Source: Treponema sp.
GTDB taxonomy: Bacteria; Spirochaetota; Spirochaetia; Treponematales; Breznakiellaceae
Reading direction: 5' to 3'
Assembly (NCBI GenBank): GCA_031266635.1
Contig: JAISAN010000096.1
Span: 1 to 14,367, forward strand
Length of the DNA: 14,367 nucleotides
Shown: positions 8,453-14,367 of the stretch, in pieces
Numbering within the stretch: the stretch's first letter is position 1
Layout: the number at the start of each line of letters is the position of its first letter
The notes under the pieces: generated by a model
The model's input: the letters and a program-made list of their open reading frames with translations, nothing else
What the model was told of the DNA's origin: nothing
Databases searched by the model: none
Made by a program: the position numbers and the translations under genes

Positions 8453-9367
8453 TTAGCTCTTTCCCTTATCGTAGGGCTGCCCCGATGCCCGGGGGGCGTA
8501 GTCCTTGCCGCTGAAAATCACCAGCGTTACAAGGGTGATGAAGTAGGGTAACACGTTAAAAAATTCCGCGGGGAGAAACTGGAGCAGTTTGATATTGATG
8601 ATGTTCACCGCCAGGGCGGAAGAAATGCCGAACAAAAAACTGGCGCCGAGGATTCCCAGGGGGATCCAGCGCCCGAATGACACCGCCGCCAGGGCGATAA
8701 AGCCTTTGCCGTTAATGGTAGTTACGGTGTATTGAATGTCCTGGGTCAGTACAATACAGCCCCCCGCAAGCCCTGCCAGAACCCCGGAAATAAAGACGGC
8801 GATATACCGGATTTTCAAAACATTTACCCCCGCGGCGGCCAGGGCCTGGGGATGTTCCCCGCAGGCCCGCAGCCGCAGGCCCCAGGGCCGTTTGTATAAC
8901 ACAAACCAGCTTATGCCCAGGATGATCAGGGCAATGTAGATTGTGGGGTAGATTCCGCCGAACCAGGATTTCATCCCCATGCGGTAGTTCAGGGTCCGCT
9001 CCATGCGGAAAAGGAGCTGGCAGAAAAACACCGTAAGGCCGTTGGCCAGAAAGTTGATCCCCGTGCCGGAGATAACCTGATCCGCCCGCAGGGTGATGGA
9101 CGCGTAGGCGTGGATCAGGGAAAAGAGGCCGCCCATCAGGGCCGACAGGAACAGGGCCAGGATTATGGAAAACCCGATGGAAGATTCCAGCAGAACATGG
9201 GTGGCGGCCGCGGTCATGGCCCCGATGGCCATAAGCCCCTCCAGCGCGATATTGACCACCCCTGACCGTTCGCAGATCATCCCGCCGGTAGCGGCGATCA
9301 AAATGGGGGAAACGATCATAAAGGTCGAAGGAAGCATATTAAAAAAGCCTTTGAAAAAATCGATCAT
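8453..9367 (-). CDS. ABC transporter permease, BPD_transp_2 family (second permease)
   Basis: This is an inner-membrane permease subunit of a BMP-type nucleoside uptake transporter, 304 residues from the chosen start. The protein is mostly hydrophobic helices and carries the family-typical segment ERSGVVNIALEGLM near residue 35, the likely ATPase-contact loop. Further typical features are RACGEHPQALAAAGV and a GKGFIALAAVSFG stretch. The start at 9367 (MIDFFKGF) gives an ATGA overlap with the stop of the upstream permease, a classic translational-coupling arrangement. The same frame stays open to an ATG at 9469, but that extension is a basic hydrophilic stretch (ADERKGPNPQGRSGRGK) read from DNA already coding for the first permease's tail, so I reject it. 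It is the last gene of the operon, and its relatives include NupC/YufQ and the PnrE-type permeases of Treponema. Confidence 0.9.
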   Translation of the reverse strand: MIDFFKGFFNMLPSTFMIVSPILIAATGGMICERSGVVNIALEGLMAIGAMTAAATHVLLESSIGFSIILALFLSALMGGLFSLIHAYASITLRADQVISGTGINFLANGLTVFFCQLLFRMERTLNYRMGMKSWFGGIYPTIYIALIILGISWFVLYKRPWGLRLRACGEHPQALAAAGVNVLKIRYIAVFISGVLAGLAGGCIVLTQDIQYTVTTINGKGFIALAAVSFGRWIPLGILGASFLFGISSALAVNIINIKLLQFLPAEFFNVLPYFITLVTLVIFSGKDYAPRASGQPYDKGKS

Positions 9368-10530
9368 ACCCCGGACCCCCCGCCCTCTGTTTTGCCGCCG
9401 GAACTTTTCCGAAGATTTTCCTCTTCCGGACCGCCCCTGCGGATTCGGGCCTTTTCTTTCATCCGCCATTCAATGATGATCCCCGCTCCCGATCGGAGGG
9501 AAATAAACACCACCACCAGTCCCATAATAATTGAGGTAATTTCCTTGGGTATCTGCCGGGACTGCATCAGGGGCTGGGCGGATTTTAACATGCCGAACAG
9601 AAGGCCCGAAAGGGCCGTTCCAATGGCGGTGGAATTCCCCACCAGGGCCACGGCGATGCCGTCAAAGCCGTAACCGTCCTGAACCGCCAAAACCCGGCCG
9701 CTGGAAAAGAGCCCCAGGGATACCGCCGCCCCGGCAAGTCCCGCAAAGGCCCCGGCGATGGCCATAGCCGCGGTGATGCTGGTTTTGACGCTGATCCCCC
9801 CGTAACGGGCGGCTTCCCTGTTGAGCCCCGTGGCCCGCAGGGAATAGCCCAGCCGGGTTTTTCCCATCACCACCCCGTAAAAAACAAGCGCCGCGATGGT
9901 AAGCCAAAGGCTGTAGTTCAGCCGGGAACCGTTGGTGATCGATGCCAGAAAGGGGCTGGAAAGCCGGGCGGTGGCGGGAAAATCCGGGGTTCTGAAGGTG
10001 TTGGCGCCGGGGATAAGCATGGTGAGATACCGGGAACAGTAAAAGGCGATGTAGTTCATCATAATTGTCGCCACCACTTCGGATACGCTGAACCGGGCCT
10101 TGAAAAAACCGGCGATTCCCCCCCACAGCGCCCCGGCGAGGATGGCCGCCGCCGCCGCCGCCGCCCAGTGCAGAACCGGGACGGGGGGAAAATAGAGGGC
10201 CACAAACTGGGCGGCGGTAAGCCCCATGATATACTGCCCTTCGGCGCCGATGTTAAAAAGCCCGGTCCGGGCCGCAAAGGCCATAGAAAGGCCGCAGAGG
10301 ATCAGGGGTATGGAACTGACGAACCATTCCCCCACATACCGCGTATTTTGGGTTCCCCGGCGGAGGTCCCAGCCTGAAACCACCTGGAGAATCGCCTGGT
10401 ACATGTTTCCCGGATGCCGTCCTGCCAGAATGATAAGTACCGTAGCTACCAGAAAACCCAGAAACACCACCACCACTGAAACCAGCCCGCTGGAACCGGC
10501 AAAAACTTCGAGGATTTTCTTTTTATCCAT
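9364..10530 (-). CDS. ABC transporter permease, BPD_transp_2 family (first permease)
   Basis: This is a 388-residue inner-membrane permease of the nucleoside-type ABC importer, the partner of the permease encoded next. An N-terminal helix (about residues 15-37, LVSVVVVFLGFLVATVLIIL) is followed by a periplasmic loop and many hydrophobic segments. The segment ARTGLFNIGAEGQYIMG (near 87-103) is the conserved cytoplasmic coupling region of this family, and SVSEVVATIMMNYIA is also typical of NupB/YufP-like permeases. The last 35 or so residues form a charged, Gly/Ser-rich cytoplasmic tail with no obvious counterpart in the partner. The start codon overlaps the ATPase stop by 8 bp and the stop overlaps the next permease start by 4 bp, so the three are probably translated together. 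Confidence 0.92.
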   Translation of the reverse strand: MDKKKILEVFAGSSGLVSVVVVFLGFLVATVLIILAGRHPGNMYQAILQVVSGWDLRRGTQNTRYVGEWFVSSIPLILCGLSMAFAARTGLFNIGAEGQYIMGLTAAQFVALYFPPVPVLHWAAAAAAAILAGALWGGIAGFFKARFSVSEVVATIMMNYIAFYCSRYLTMLIPGANTFRTPDFPATARLSSPFLASITNGSRLNYSLWLTIAALVFYGVVMGKTRLGYSLRATGLNREAARYGGISVKTSITAAMAIAGAFAGLAGAAVSLGLFSSGRVLAVQDGYGFDGIAVALVGNSTAIGTALSGLLFGMLKSAQPLMQSRQIPKEITSIIMGLVVVFISLRSGAGIIIEWRMKEKARIRRGGPEEENLRKSSGGKTEGGGSGV

Positions 10531-12043
10531 GAAGCCCTCCCATCAGCGCGCCGATTTGCCGCTCGTCCGCTTCTCCCGCAGGAAGCTCCCCCGCAATCCG
10601 GCCCTGGGAGATTACGGCAATCCGGTCGCAGAGGCTGAGAATCTCATCCAGTTCAAAGGATATAAGCAGCACCGCCCGGCCCTTGTCCCGCTCCTCGATA
10701 ATCCGGCGGTGGATATATTCGATAGCTCCCACATCAAGGCCCCGGGTGGGCTGGGACATGATCAGCAGTTCCGGGGAAAGGTCAATTTCCCGGGCGATAA
10801 TCACCTTCTGCTGATTCCCGCCGGACATGGATTTGGCGAGGGTGGCGGGGCCGTTCCCCGCCCGAATGTCGAATTCCTCGATCAGAAAATTCGCGTGTTT
10901 GGCAATAGCGGAAAACCGGAGGAAACCCGCCGGGTTGGAGTAATTCTTTCCCCGGAAACTTTTCAGGATAAGATTTTCGTCCACCCGGAAGTCCAGTATC
11001 AGGCCGTGTTTATGCCGGTCTTCCGGGACCATGCCGATGCCGTCTTTGTTTCTGTTTTTGATGCTTTCCCGGGAAACATCCCGGCCCTTGAGGAGAATTT
11101 TGCCGGATTTTACCGGGAGCAGTCCCGCTATGGCGGCCGCCAGTTCCGGCTGGCCGTTGCCGTCCACCCCGGCGATCCCCACGGTTTCCCCGGCGTATAC
11201 TTCCAGAGAAAGGCCCCGTACCGCGGGAACGCCCCTGGAGCCGGTAACCGTCAGGTCTTCAAGTTTCAATATCAAATCGCCGGGCCGGGCAGGTTGTTTT
11301 TCAATCCTGAAATTGACCGAACGGCCGACCATTTTTTCCGCCAGTTCGCTTTCGCTGGCGGCGTTCACATCCACCGTGTCAATGTACCGGCCCCGGCGCA
11401 GTATCGTACAGCGGCCCGCCGCGGCTTTTATCTCCTTGAGTTTGTGGGTGATAAATATGATGGTTTTACCTTCCGCCGTGAGCCGGTGGAAAATATTCAA
11501 AAGTTCATCAATTTCCTGGGGGGTCAGCACGGCGGTAGGTTCATCGAAAATCAGAATATCCGCGTTCCGGTAGAGAATCTTGAGGATTTCCACCCGCTGC
11601 TGCATACCCACGGTGATATTTTCAATCCGGGCCAGGGGGTCTACGGAAAGGCCGTAGGTTTCGGAAAGTTCCGCCACCCGTTTTTCCGCGTTTCTCAAGT
11701 CCAGGTTTCCCCAGCGCCTGCGAAGTTCCAGCCCCAGGATAATATTTTCGGTAACGGTAAAATTGTGGATCAATCTGAAGTGCTGGTGAACCATGCCGAT
11801 CCCTAGGGCCGTGGCGTCATTGGGGCTGCGGATCTTCACCCTTTTGCCCCGGATTTTGATAATCCCGCTGTCAGGTTCGTAGAGCCCAAAGAGGATCGAC
11901 ATAAGGGTCGATTTACCAGCCCCGTTTTCACCCAGGAGCGCGTGAATCGCCCCCTGTTCCACCCGGAGATTTACCTGGTCATTGGCAATAACTCCGGGGA
12001 ACACCTTGGTGATATTGATCATCTCAATAGCCGGGGCCGGCAT
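10523..12043 (-). CDS. ABC transporter ATP-binding protein, duplicated NBD (nucleoside/sugar type)
   Basis: This 506-residue cytoplasmic ATPase powers the importer and has two fused nucleotide-binding domains, as in MglA/RbsA and NupA/YufO. Domain 1 has Walker A GENGAGKS (residues 38-45), Q-loop VHQHFRL, Walker B ILIFDEPTAVL and switch FITHKL, but a degenerate signature (ITVGMQQR). Domain 2 has a degenerate Walker A (GVDGNGQPEL, no GKS), a canonical signature MSGGNQQK, Walker B region LLIMSQPTRGLD and, in place of the switch His, LLISFELDE. This asymmetry, one good Walker A paired with one good signature, is normal for the family and implies one competent ATP site. The ATG at 12043 follows GGAG at a 5-nt gap; Met8 is an alternative start. 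It lies 146 bp after the lipoprotein stop, across the palindromic element, and overlaps the first permease by 8 bp. Confidence 0.95.
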   Translation of the reverse strand: MPAPAIEMINITKVFPGVIANDQVNLRVEQGAIHALLGENGAGKSTLMSILFGLYEPDSGIIKIRGKRVKIRSPNDATALGIGMVHQHFRLIHNFTVTENIILGLELRRRWGNLDLRNAEKRVAELSETYGLSVDPLARIENITVGMQQRVEILKILYRNADILIFDEPTAVLTPQEIDELLNIFHRLTAEGKTIIFITHKLKEIKAAAGRCTILRRGRYIDTVDVNAASESELAEKMVGRSVNFRIEKQPARPGDLILKLEDLTVTGSRGVPAVRGLSLEVYAGETVGIAGVDGNGQPELAAAIAGLLPVKSGKILLKGRDVSRESIKNRNKDGIGMVPEDRHKHGLILDFRVDENLILKSFRGKNYSNPAGFLRFSAIAKHANFLIEEFDIRAGNGPATLAKSMSGGNQQKVIIAREIDLSPELLIMSQPTRGLDVGAIEYIHRRIIEERDKGRAVLLISFELDEILSLCDRIAVISQGRIAGELPAGEADERQIGALMGGLHG

Positions 12044-12067
12044 ACCTTCTCCAGGCTTTTAAGATTT

Positions 12068-12196
12068 CAATTGAGGCTGTTCCAAAACTTCAGTTTTTGG
12101 AACAGCGACCTTAGATTTATGAGGAAAAGTGGGCATTTGACCACTTTTCCAAGAGGTTGTTTCAAAACCAACCGGGTTTTGGAACAACCTCAATTG
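12068..12196. repeat. 129-bp nested palindromic element (three hairpins within terminal inverted repeats)
   Basis: Terminal 21-bp inverted repeats (12068-12088 and 12176-12196) match at 20 of 21 positions and both end in the palindrome CAATTG. Inside are three hairpins. Hairpin 1 pairs 12077-12087 with 12095-12105 (CTGTTCCAAAA). Hairpin 2 pairs 12123-12132 with 12141-12150 (GGAAAAGTGG, 8-nt loop). Hairpin 3 is a 17-bp stem, 12153-12169 with 12175-12191, with one G-U pair and a 5-nt loop. The left arm of hairpin 3 resembles the left terminal repeat. The element fills the space between the lipoprotein gene and the ATPase gene, and its right end carries the last Asp and Asn codons and the TGA of the lipoprotein gene. 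It resembles a REP/BIME or non-autonomous mobile repeat that may stabilise the upstream mRNA. Other copies cannot be checked here. Confidence 0.8.
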
Positions 12197-13311
12197 TCCA
12201 GGGCCTTTAGGTTTTGGGGGAATCCGGGGAGACCTTTGGCCTCCGCATTGGTAGCGGCAACCCGGATCTGGCCGTTAATGATCTGCTCTTTGATTTCTTC
12301 GAGCCGGCTTATAATATCCCCGGAGAGGGCGGGGTTCGTGGTGGAATAACCCACCCCATCGGCCTTGAGGTCGAAGGTGATCACTTCCCCCCGGAACGTA
12401 TTGTTTTTGACCGAGTTAAGCCCGTACACCAGGCTGGTTTCCACCATTTTTAGCATGGAGCATAATACCGCCGAATCGGAGTCGTTGTAGAGCCCTTCTT
12501 CAAACTGATCCAAATCTACCCCGATGGCCCAGACATCCCGTCCCGCGGCCCGGTATTCTTTTGCCTGGGCGATGGTCCCGTTCCCGCTGCCTCCCGCGGC
12601 GGAATAAATGGCGTATACCCCGGCATCGTACCAGTTTTTCGCCTGGGTTTTTGCGAGCCCCGGCTCTCCCCAGCTATTGACATAATAATCCACGATTTCC
12701 GCGTTGGGGAGCACCGCGAGAATCCCCTGCACATACCCCACCTCAAATTTGGTGATGGTCGCGCTGGGAACGCCGCCGATAAAGCCAAACCGGGGGTTTT
12801 GTATGCCGTCCGCCTGGGCTTTCAGGGCCGCCGCCGCCCCCACCAGGTAAGACCCCTCATGCTCTGCATATACGGCCTGCATCACATTGGGAAATTCCAC
12901 ACCGTCCACATCAACGATCATGTATTTTTGCCCCGGATTCTCCGCCGCCACTTCGCTCAGGGCCTCGGCAAAAGTAAAACCGGTGGTTACGATAAGATCG
13001 TAAGCTTCGTCCGTGGCCTGCCGGATATTGGGGATATACATATCCTGGGTCTGGGCAGTTACCACATCATAAGCGCCGCCCCGCTGTTTTGTATTGTTCC
13101 AGGTATCTCCGTAAAACTCCAGAATACCCCGCCATGCCGCGGCGTTAAAGGACTTGTCGTCAATTCCCGTAGCGTCGGTAAGAAGCCGCACCGTAACAGC
13201 GGGGCCCCCGGAACCGGAATCTCCGCCCTGCTGCTTTTTGCACGCCCCGCCAAAAACCAGAAAAACCGCCGCCGCCGCGGCCAAAACCATACGCCCTACT
13301 GTCTTTTTCAT
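12190..13311 (-). CDS. BMP-family substrate-binding lipoprotein (purine nucleoside receptor PnrA/TmpC-like)
   Basis: This 373-residue lipoprotein is the ligand receptor of the ABC importer encoded downstream. A signal peptide with an Ala/Val core ends in a lipobox FGGAC, so Cys24 is the probable lipidated residue. The mature protein starts with a Gly/Ser-rich linker and then the BMP-family opening LTDATGIDDKSFNAAAW. Later family cues are TTGFTFAEAL, FGFIGGVPSATITKFEVGY, YSAAGGSGNG and AIGVDLDQ, consistent with a two-lobed periplasmic-binding fold and with T. pallidum PnrA, which binds purine nucleosides. The ligand here is inferred from family, not seen. The ATG at 13311 follows GGAGGAGG (complement of 13317-13324) at a 5-nt gap, a very strong ribosome site that suits an abundant receptor. 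It is the first gene of the operon. Its final codons lie inside the palindromic element at 12068-12196, so the extreme C-terminus may have been set by that insertion. Confidence 0.93.
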   Translation of the reverse strand: MKKTVGRMVLAAAAAVFLVFGGACKKQQGGDSGSGGPAVTVRLLTDATGIDDKSFNAAAWRGILEFYGDTWNNTKQRGGAYDVVTAQTQDMYIPNIRQATDEAYDLIVTTGFTFAEALSEVAAENPGQKYMIVDVDGVEFPNVMQAVYAEHEGSYLVGAAAALKAQADGIQNPRFGFIGGVPSATITKFEVGYVQGILAVLPNAEIVDYYVNSWGEPGLAKTQAKNWYDAGVYAIYSAAGGSGNGTIAQAKEYRAAGRDVWAIGVDLDQFEEGLYNDSDSAVLCSMLKMVETSLVYGLNSVKNNTFRGEVITFDLKADGVGYSTTNPALSGDIISRLEEIKEQIINGQIRVAATNAEAKGLPGFPQNLKALDN

Positions 13312-13434
13312 AAATTCCTCCTCCAGTCTTTTAGATATTGGACTTGTTCAATAATTCGAACTTCCGGTTCGTTGTTGGTTATCCGCTAACCAAAGGTTAG
13401 CCTGCAAATCTTGCAAAGCCGCCGGAACCTGTTT
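13312..13434 (-). promoter_or_regulatory. Structured 5' leader of the nucleoside transporter operon
   Basis: Between the candidate promoter and the lipoprotein start lies a leader of about 120 nt. It holds a perfect 7-bp stem with a 3-nt loop (13385-13391 with 13395-13401, GCTAACC/GGTTAGC). In RNA orientation the GGTTA arm can instead pair with TAACC just downstream, giving two mutually exclusive hairpins. A second small hairpin (CGAAC/GTTCG, 5-nt loop) lies at 13347-13361, and TTGCAA is repeated near 13411 and 13437. I see no conserved purine-riboswitch core, so this is an unassigned leader that may or may not regulate. Confidence 0.35.
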
Positions 13435-13440
13435 CTTGCA

Positions 13441-13469
13441 AGCATAATCCTCACCGAAAGAAAAATCAA
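13441..13469 (-). promoter_or_regulatory. Candidate sigma-70 promoter for the transporter operon
   Basis: Read on the minus strand, TTGATT (13464-13469) and TATGCT (13441-13446) are separated by 17 nt, each matching four of six consensus bases. Transcription would start near 13434 and run into the leader of the lipoprotein gene. Assigned by pattern only. Confidence 0.45.
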
Positions 13470-13528
13470 CGCCGCGCATGAACCCCCGGCCGGCTCATCG
13501 TTTTCCCCGCAGCAGGCCCCCCGGACAG

Positions 13529-13557
13529 TGGACAAAGCCCTCCGTTTCTGATAAATT
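13529..13557 (+). promoter_or_regulatory. Candidate sigma-70 promoter for tRNA-Cys
   Basis: TGGACA (13529-13534, five of six matches) lies 17 nt upstream of TAAATT (13552-13557), which is preceded by an extended -10 TG at 13549-13550. Transcription would start near 13564, about 40 nt before the tRNA. The promoter diverges from the one at 13441-13469. Assigned by pattern only. Confidence 0.5.
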
Positions 13558-13604
13558 ACTTATGAACCTTCAACGCCCCCGGCTTGAGGTGTTCCTGTAT
13601 TTTT

Positions 13605-13676
13605 GGCGCCGTACCCAAGCGGTAAGGGAGAGGTCTGCAAAACCTTTATGCGACGGTTCGATTCCGCCCGGCGCCT
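13605..13676 (+). tRNA. tRNA-Cys (anticodon GCA)
   Basis: A 72-nt cloverleaf can be folded by hand. The acceptor stem is 13605-13611 with 13669-13675 (GGCGCCG/CGGCGCC, seven pairs), with a 3-bp D stem CCC/GGG. The anticodon stem is GAGGU/ACCUU around loop CUGCAAA, with GCA at 13637-13639. The variable loop has five nt and the T loop is TTCGATT. U73 (13676) is the known discriminator for Cys tRNAs. CCA is not encoded. The T stem GACGG/CCGCC has an A-C mismatch at its second pair (13653 and 13667). The gene is immediately followed by the integrase region. Confidence 0.95.
13652..13676 (+). other. Possible chromosomal attachment site (tRNA-Cys 3' end)
   Basis: The T arm and 3' acceptor strand of the tRNA lie 194 nt upstream of a recombinase gene. 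Integrative elements commonly use tRNA 3' ends as att sites and preserve the tRNA by carrying its end. The matching direct repeat would lie beyond the right end of the window; no second copy is visible inside it. The exact limits of the crossover core are therefore not defined. Confidence 0.4.
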
Positions 13677-13702
13677 GAAAAAGATTGTTGTGTTGGGGTC
13701 TG

Positions 13703-13729
13703 CTAATTCCTTGTATTATAAGGAATTAG
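13703..13729. repeat. 10-bp perfect inverted repeat between tRNA-Cys and integrase
   Basis: CTAATTCCTT (13703-13712) and AAGGAATTAG (13720-13729) are perfect inverted copies separated by GTATTAT. No T-run follows, so it is not a standard intrinsic terminator. The spacer contains TATTAT, a good -10-like hexamer, but no well-placed -35 is visible. It may be a recombinase binding site or an operator over the integrase promoter. Nothing else is recognised in 13677-13870. Confidence 0.6.
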
Positions 13730-13870
13730 GCCGTGGACAACGTCTAAGTCGAATGGATTAAGTCAAGCCTGAAGAAAAAGGGCGTTCATTCACTTTCAAA
13801 CTATGAGCAAGAAGTATGAGCAACCTGGAAATAGGTTTGTCCATGTCTCTTGTTCGCAGGAGAAGTGGAT

Positions 13871-14367
13871 ATGCGCCAGACAGGCCGACAATTTCATTTA
13901 CACCGCCGTAAGGACGTTTTTTACGTCCAGTTCATTAATCCCCATACGAGAGGGCGTCTTTCGGCGCTTTCCACGAAAAAGACGACCCGGGATGAAGCCC
14001 TTATCGTTGTCTACGACTGGTTAAAAAACGGCATACCTCAAAAAAAGCTCCATACTGATGAAGCAGAAAGCTCCCAATCGATTAACATTACCCTGAATAA
14101 TGCCCAAATTCTGTCCGAACTCAAGAACGCGGAACTTACCGGACAAGATGTTCTTAAAATAGAGAAAATTCTCAGGGAAAAGGGATTGATCAGCCTGATA
14201 ATTCAACAGGGCAGCCCCGGTTCCGAGCTTTTTGAAGATTTTCTCATCCGCTTCTGGGATTACGACCGTTCCCCTTATGTTGAAGAGAAGCTTTCCCACA
14301 AACTGCGGATTGGGAAGACCCATACGAAACTTAGCACGGAACGGGCGGGGAGGTATTGGATACCCTT
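13871..14367 (+). CDS. Probable site-specific tyrosine recombinase (integrase), N-terminal part, cut by window end
   Basis: An open frame of 165 codons runs without a stop to the window edge. The ATG at 13871 follows AGGAG (13858-13862) with an 8-nt gap. The product starts MRQTGRQFHLHRRKDVFYVQ and continues with a short beta-strand-like stretch (YVQFINPHTRGRLSALST), then helical segments (DEALIVVYDWLKNGIPQ, GQDVLKIEKILREKGLI) and, near residues 132-165, SPYVEEKLSHKLRIGKTHTK. An N-terminal strand-rich arm-binding region followed by a helical core-binding region fits a phage-type integrase. The catalytic Arg...His-x-x-Arg...Tyr domain would lie downstream, so the call rests on N-terminal pattern and on position next to a tRNA. 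Base composition is visibly more AT-rich than the genes to the left, consistent with acquired DNA. The gene points away from the tRNA, into the presumed island. Confidence 0.65.
   Translation, partial: MRQTGRQFHLHRRKDVFYVQFINPHTRGRLSALSTKKTTRDEALIVVYDWLKNGIPQKKLHTDEAESSQSINITLNNAQILSELKNAELTGQDVLKIEKILREKGLISLIIQQGSPGSELFEDFLIRFWDYDRSPYVEEKLSHKLRIGKTHTKLSTERAGRYWIP

Noticed and set aside
9368..9469. Longer start for the second permease (ATG at 9469)
   Set aside because: It would overlap the first permease by about 105 bp and add a basic hydrophilic stretch before the first helix. The ATGA overlap start at 9367 fits better.
10226..11806. Long 526-codon open frame on the + strand, antisense to the ATPase gene and the start of the first permease
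   Set aside because: It mirrors strongly supported ABC genes on the opposite strand. GC-rich codon use keeps antisense frames open, and its translation shows no recognisable domain.
13312..13604. Purine or TPP riboswitch upstream of the transporter operon
   Set aside because: I could not find the conserved core segments of either class; only unassigned hairpins are present.
13912..13928. GGACGT-TTTTT-ACGTCC inverted repeat
   Set aside because: It lies within the integrase coding region (KDVFYVQ) and is short; coincidence of codons is the simpler explanation.
13803..14024. 73-codon open frame overlapping the start of the integrase
   Set aside because: It is out of frame with the integrase, shows no recognisable features and loses to the integrase frame, which has AGGAG and runs open to the window end.
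1..14367. CRISPR array, toxin-antitoxin pair or other defence system
   Set aside because: No regularly spaced direct repeats or recognisable defence genes are present in the visible sequence.

Overview
The window looks like chromosomal DNA from a GC-rich spirochaete, most likely a Treponema of the termite-gut type. This is inferred from the BMP-family nucleoside lipoprotein transporter (related to the T. pallidum PnrA/TmpC system), from the giant Ig-repeat outer-membrane proteins, and from the style of the integrase at the right edge. No taxonomic marker such as an rRNA gene is present, so the assignment is tentative.

Left part (18-8431, + strand): two tandem paralogous genes encode secreted proteins of 1385 and 1409 residues. 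Each has a signal peptide, about eleven full Ig-like beta-sandwich modules, and a C-terminal region of about 165-170 residues that looks like a small outer-membrane beta-barrel ending in Phe. In both, the array starts with the second half of an Ig module and ends with the first half of one. This, with the barrel topology, is the most unusual protein feature here.

Middle part (8453-13311, - strand): a four-gene ABC uptake operon converges on the Ig genes. In transcription order it is the substrate-binding lipoprotein (BMP family), a double ATPase, and two BPD_transp_2-type permeases. The three inner-membrane and ATPase genes overlap by 4-8 bp. Between the lipoprotein and ATPase genes lies a 129-bp nested palindromic element (12068-12196) whose right arm contains the lipoprotein stop codon. 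A candidate promoter and a structured leader of about 120 nt precede the operon.

Right part (13529-14367, + strand): a divergent promoter drives a tRNA-Cys(GCA) gene. It is followed by a 10-bp perfect inverted repeat and the 5' part of a probable tyrosine recombinase gene that runs off the window. This looks like the left boundary of an integrated island at the tRNA-Cys 3' end. Any accessory system it carries lies beyond the window.
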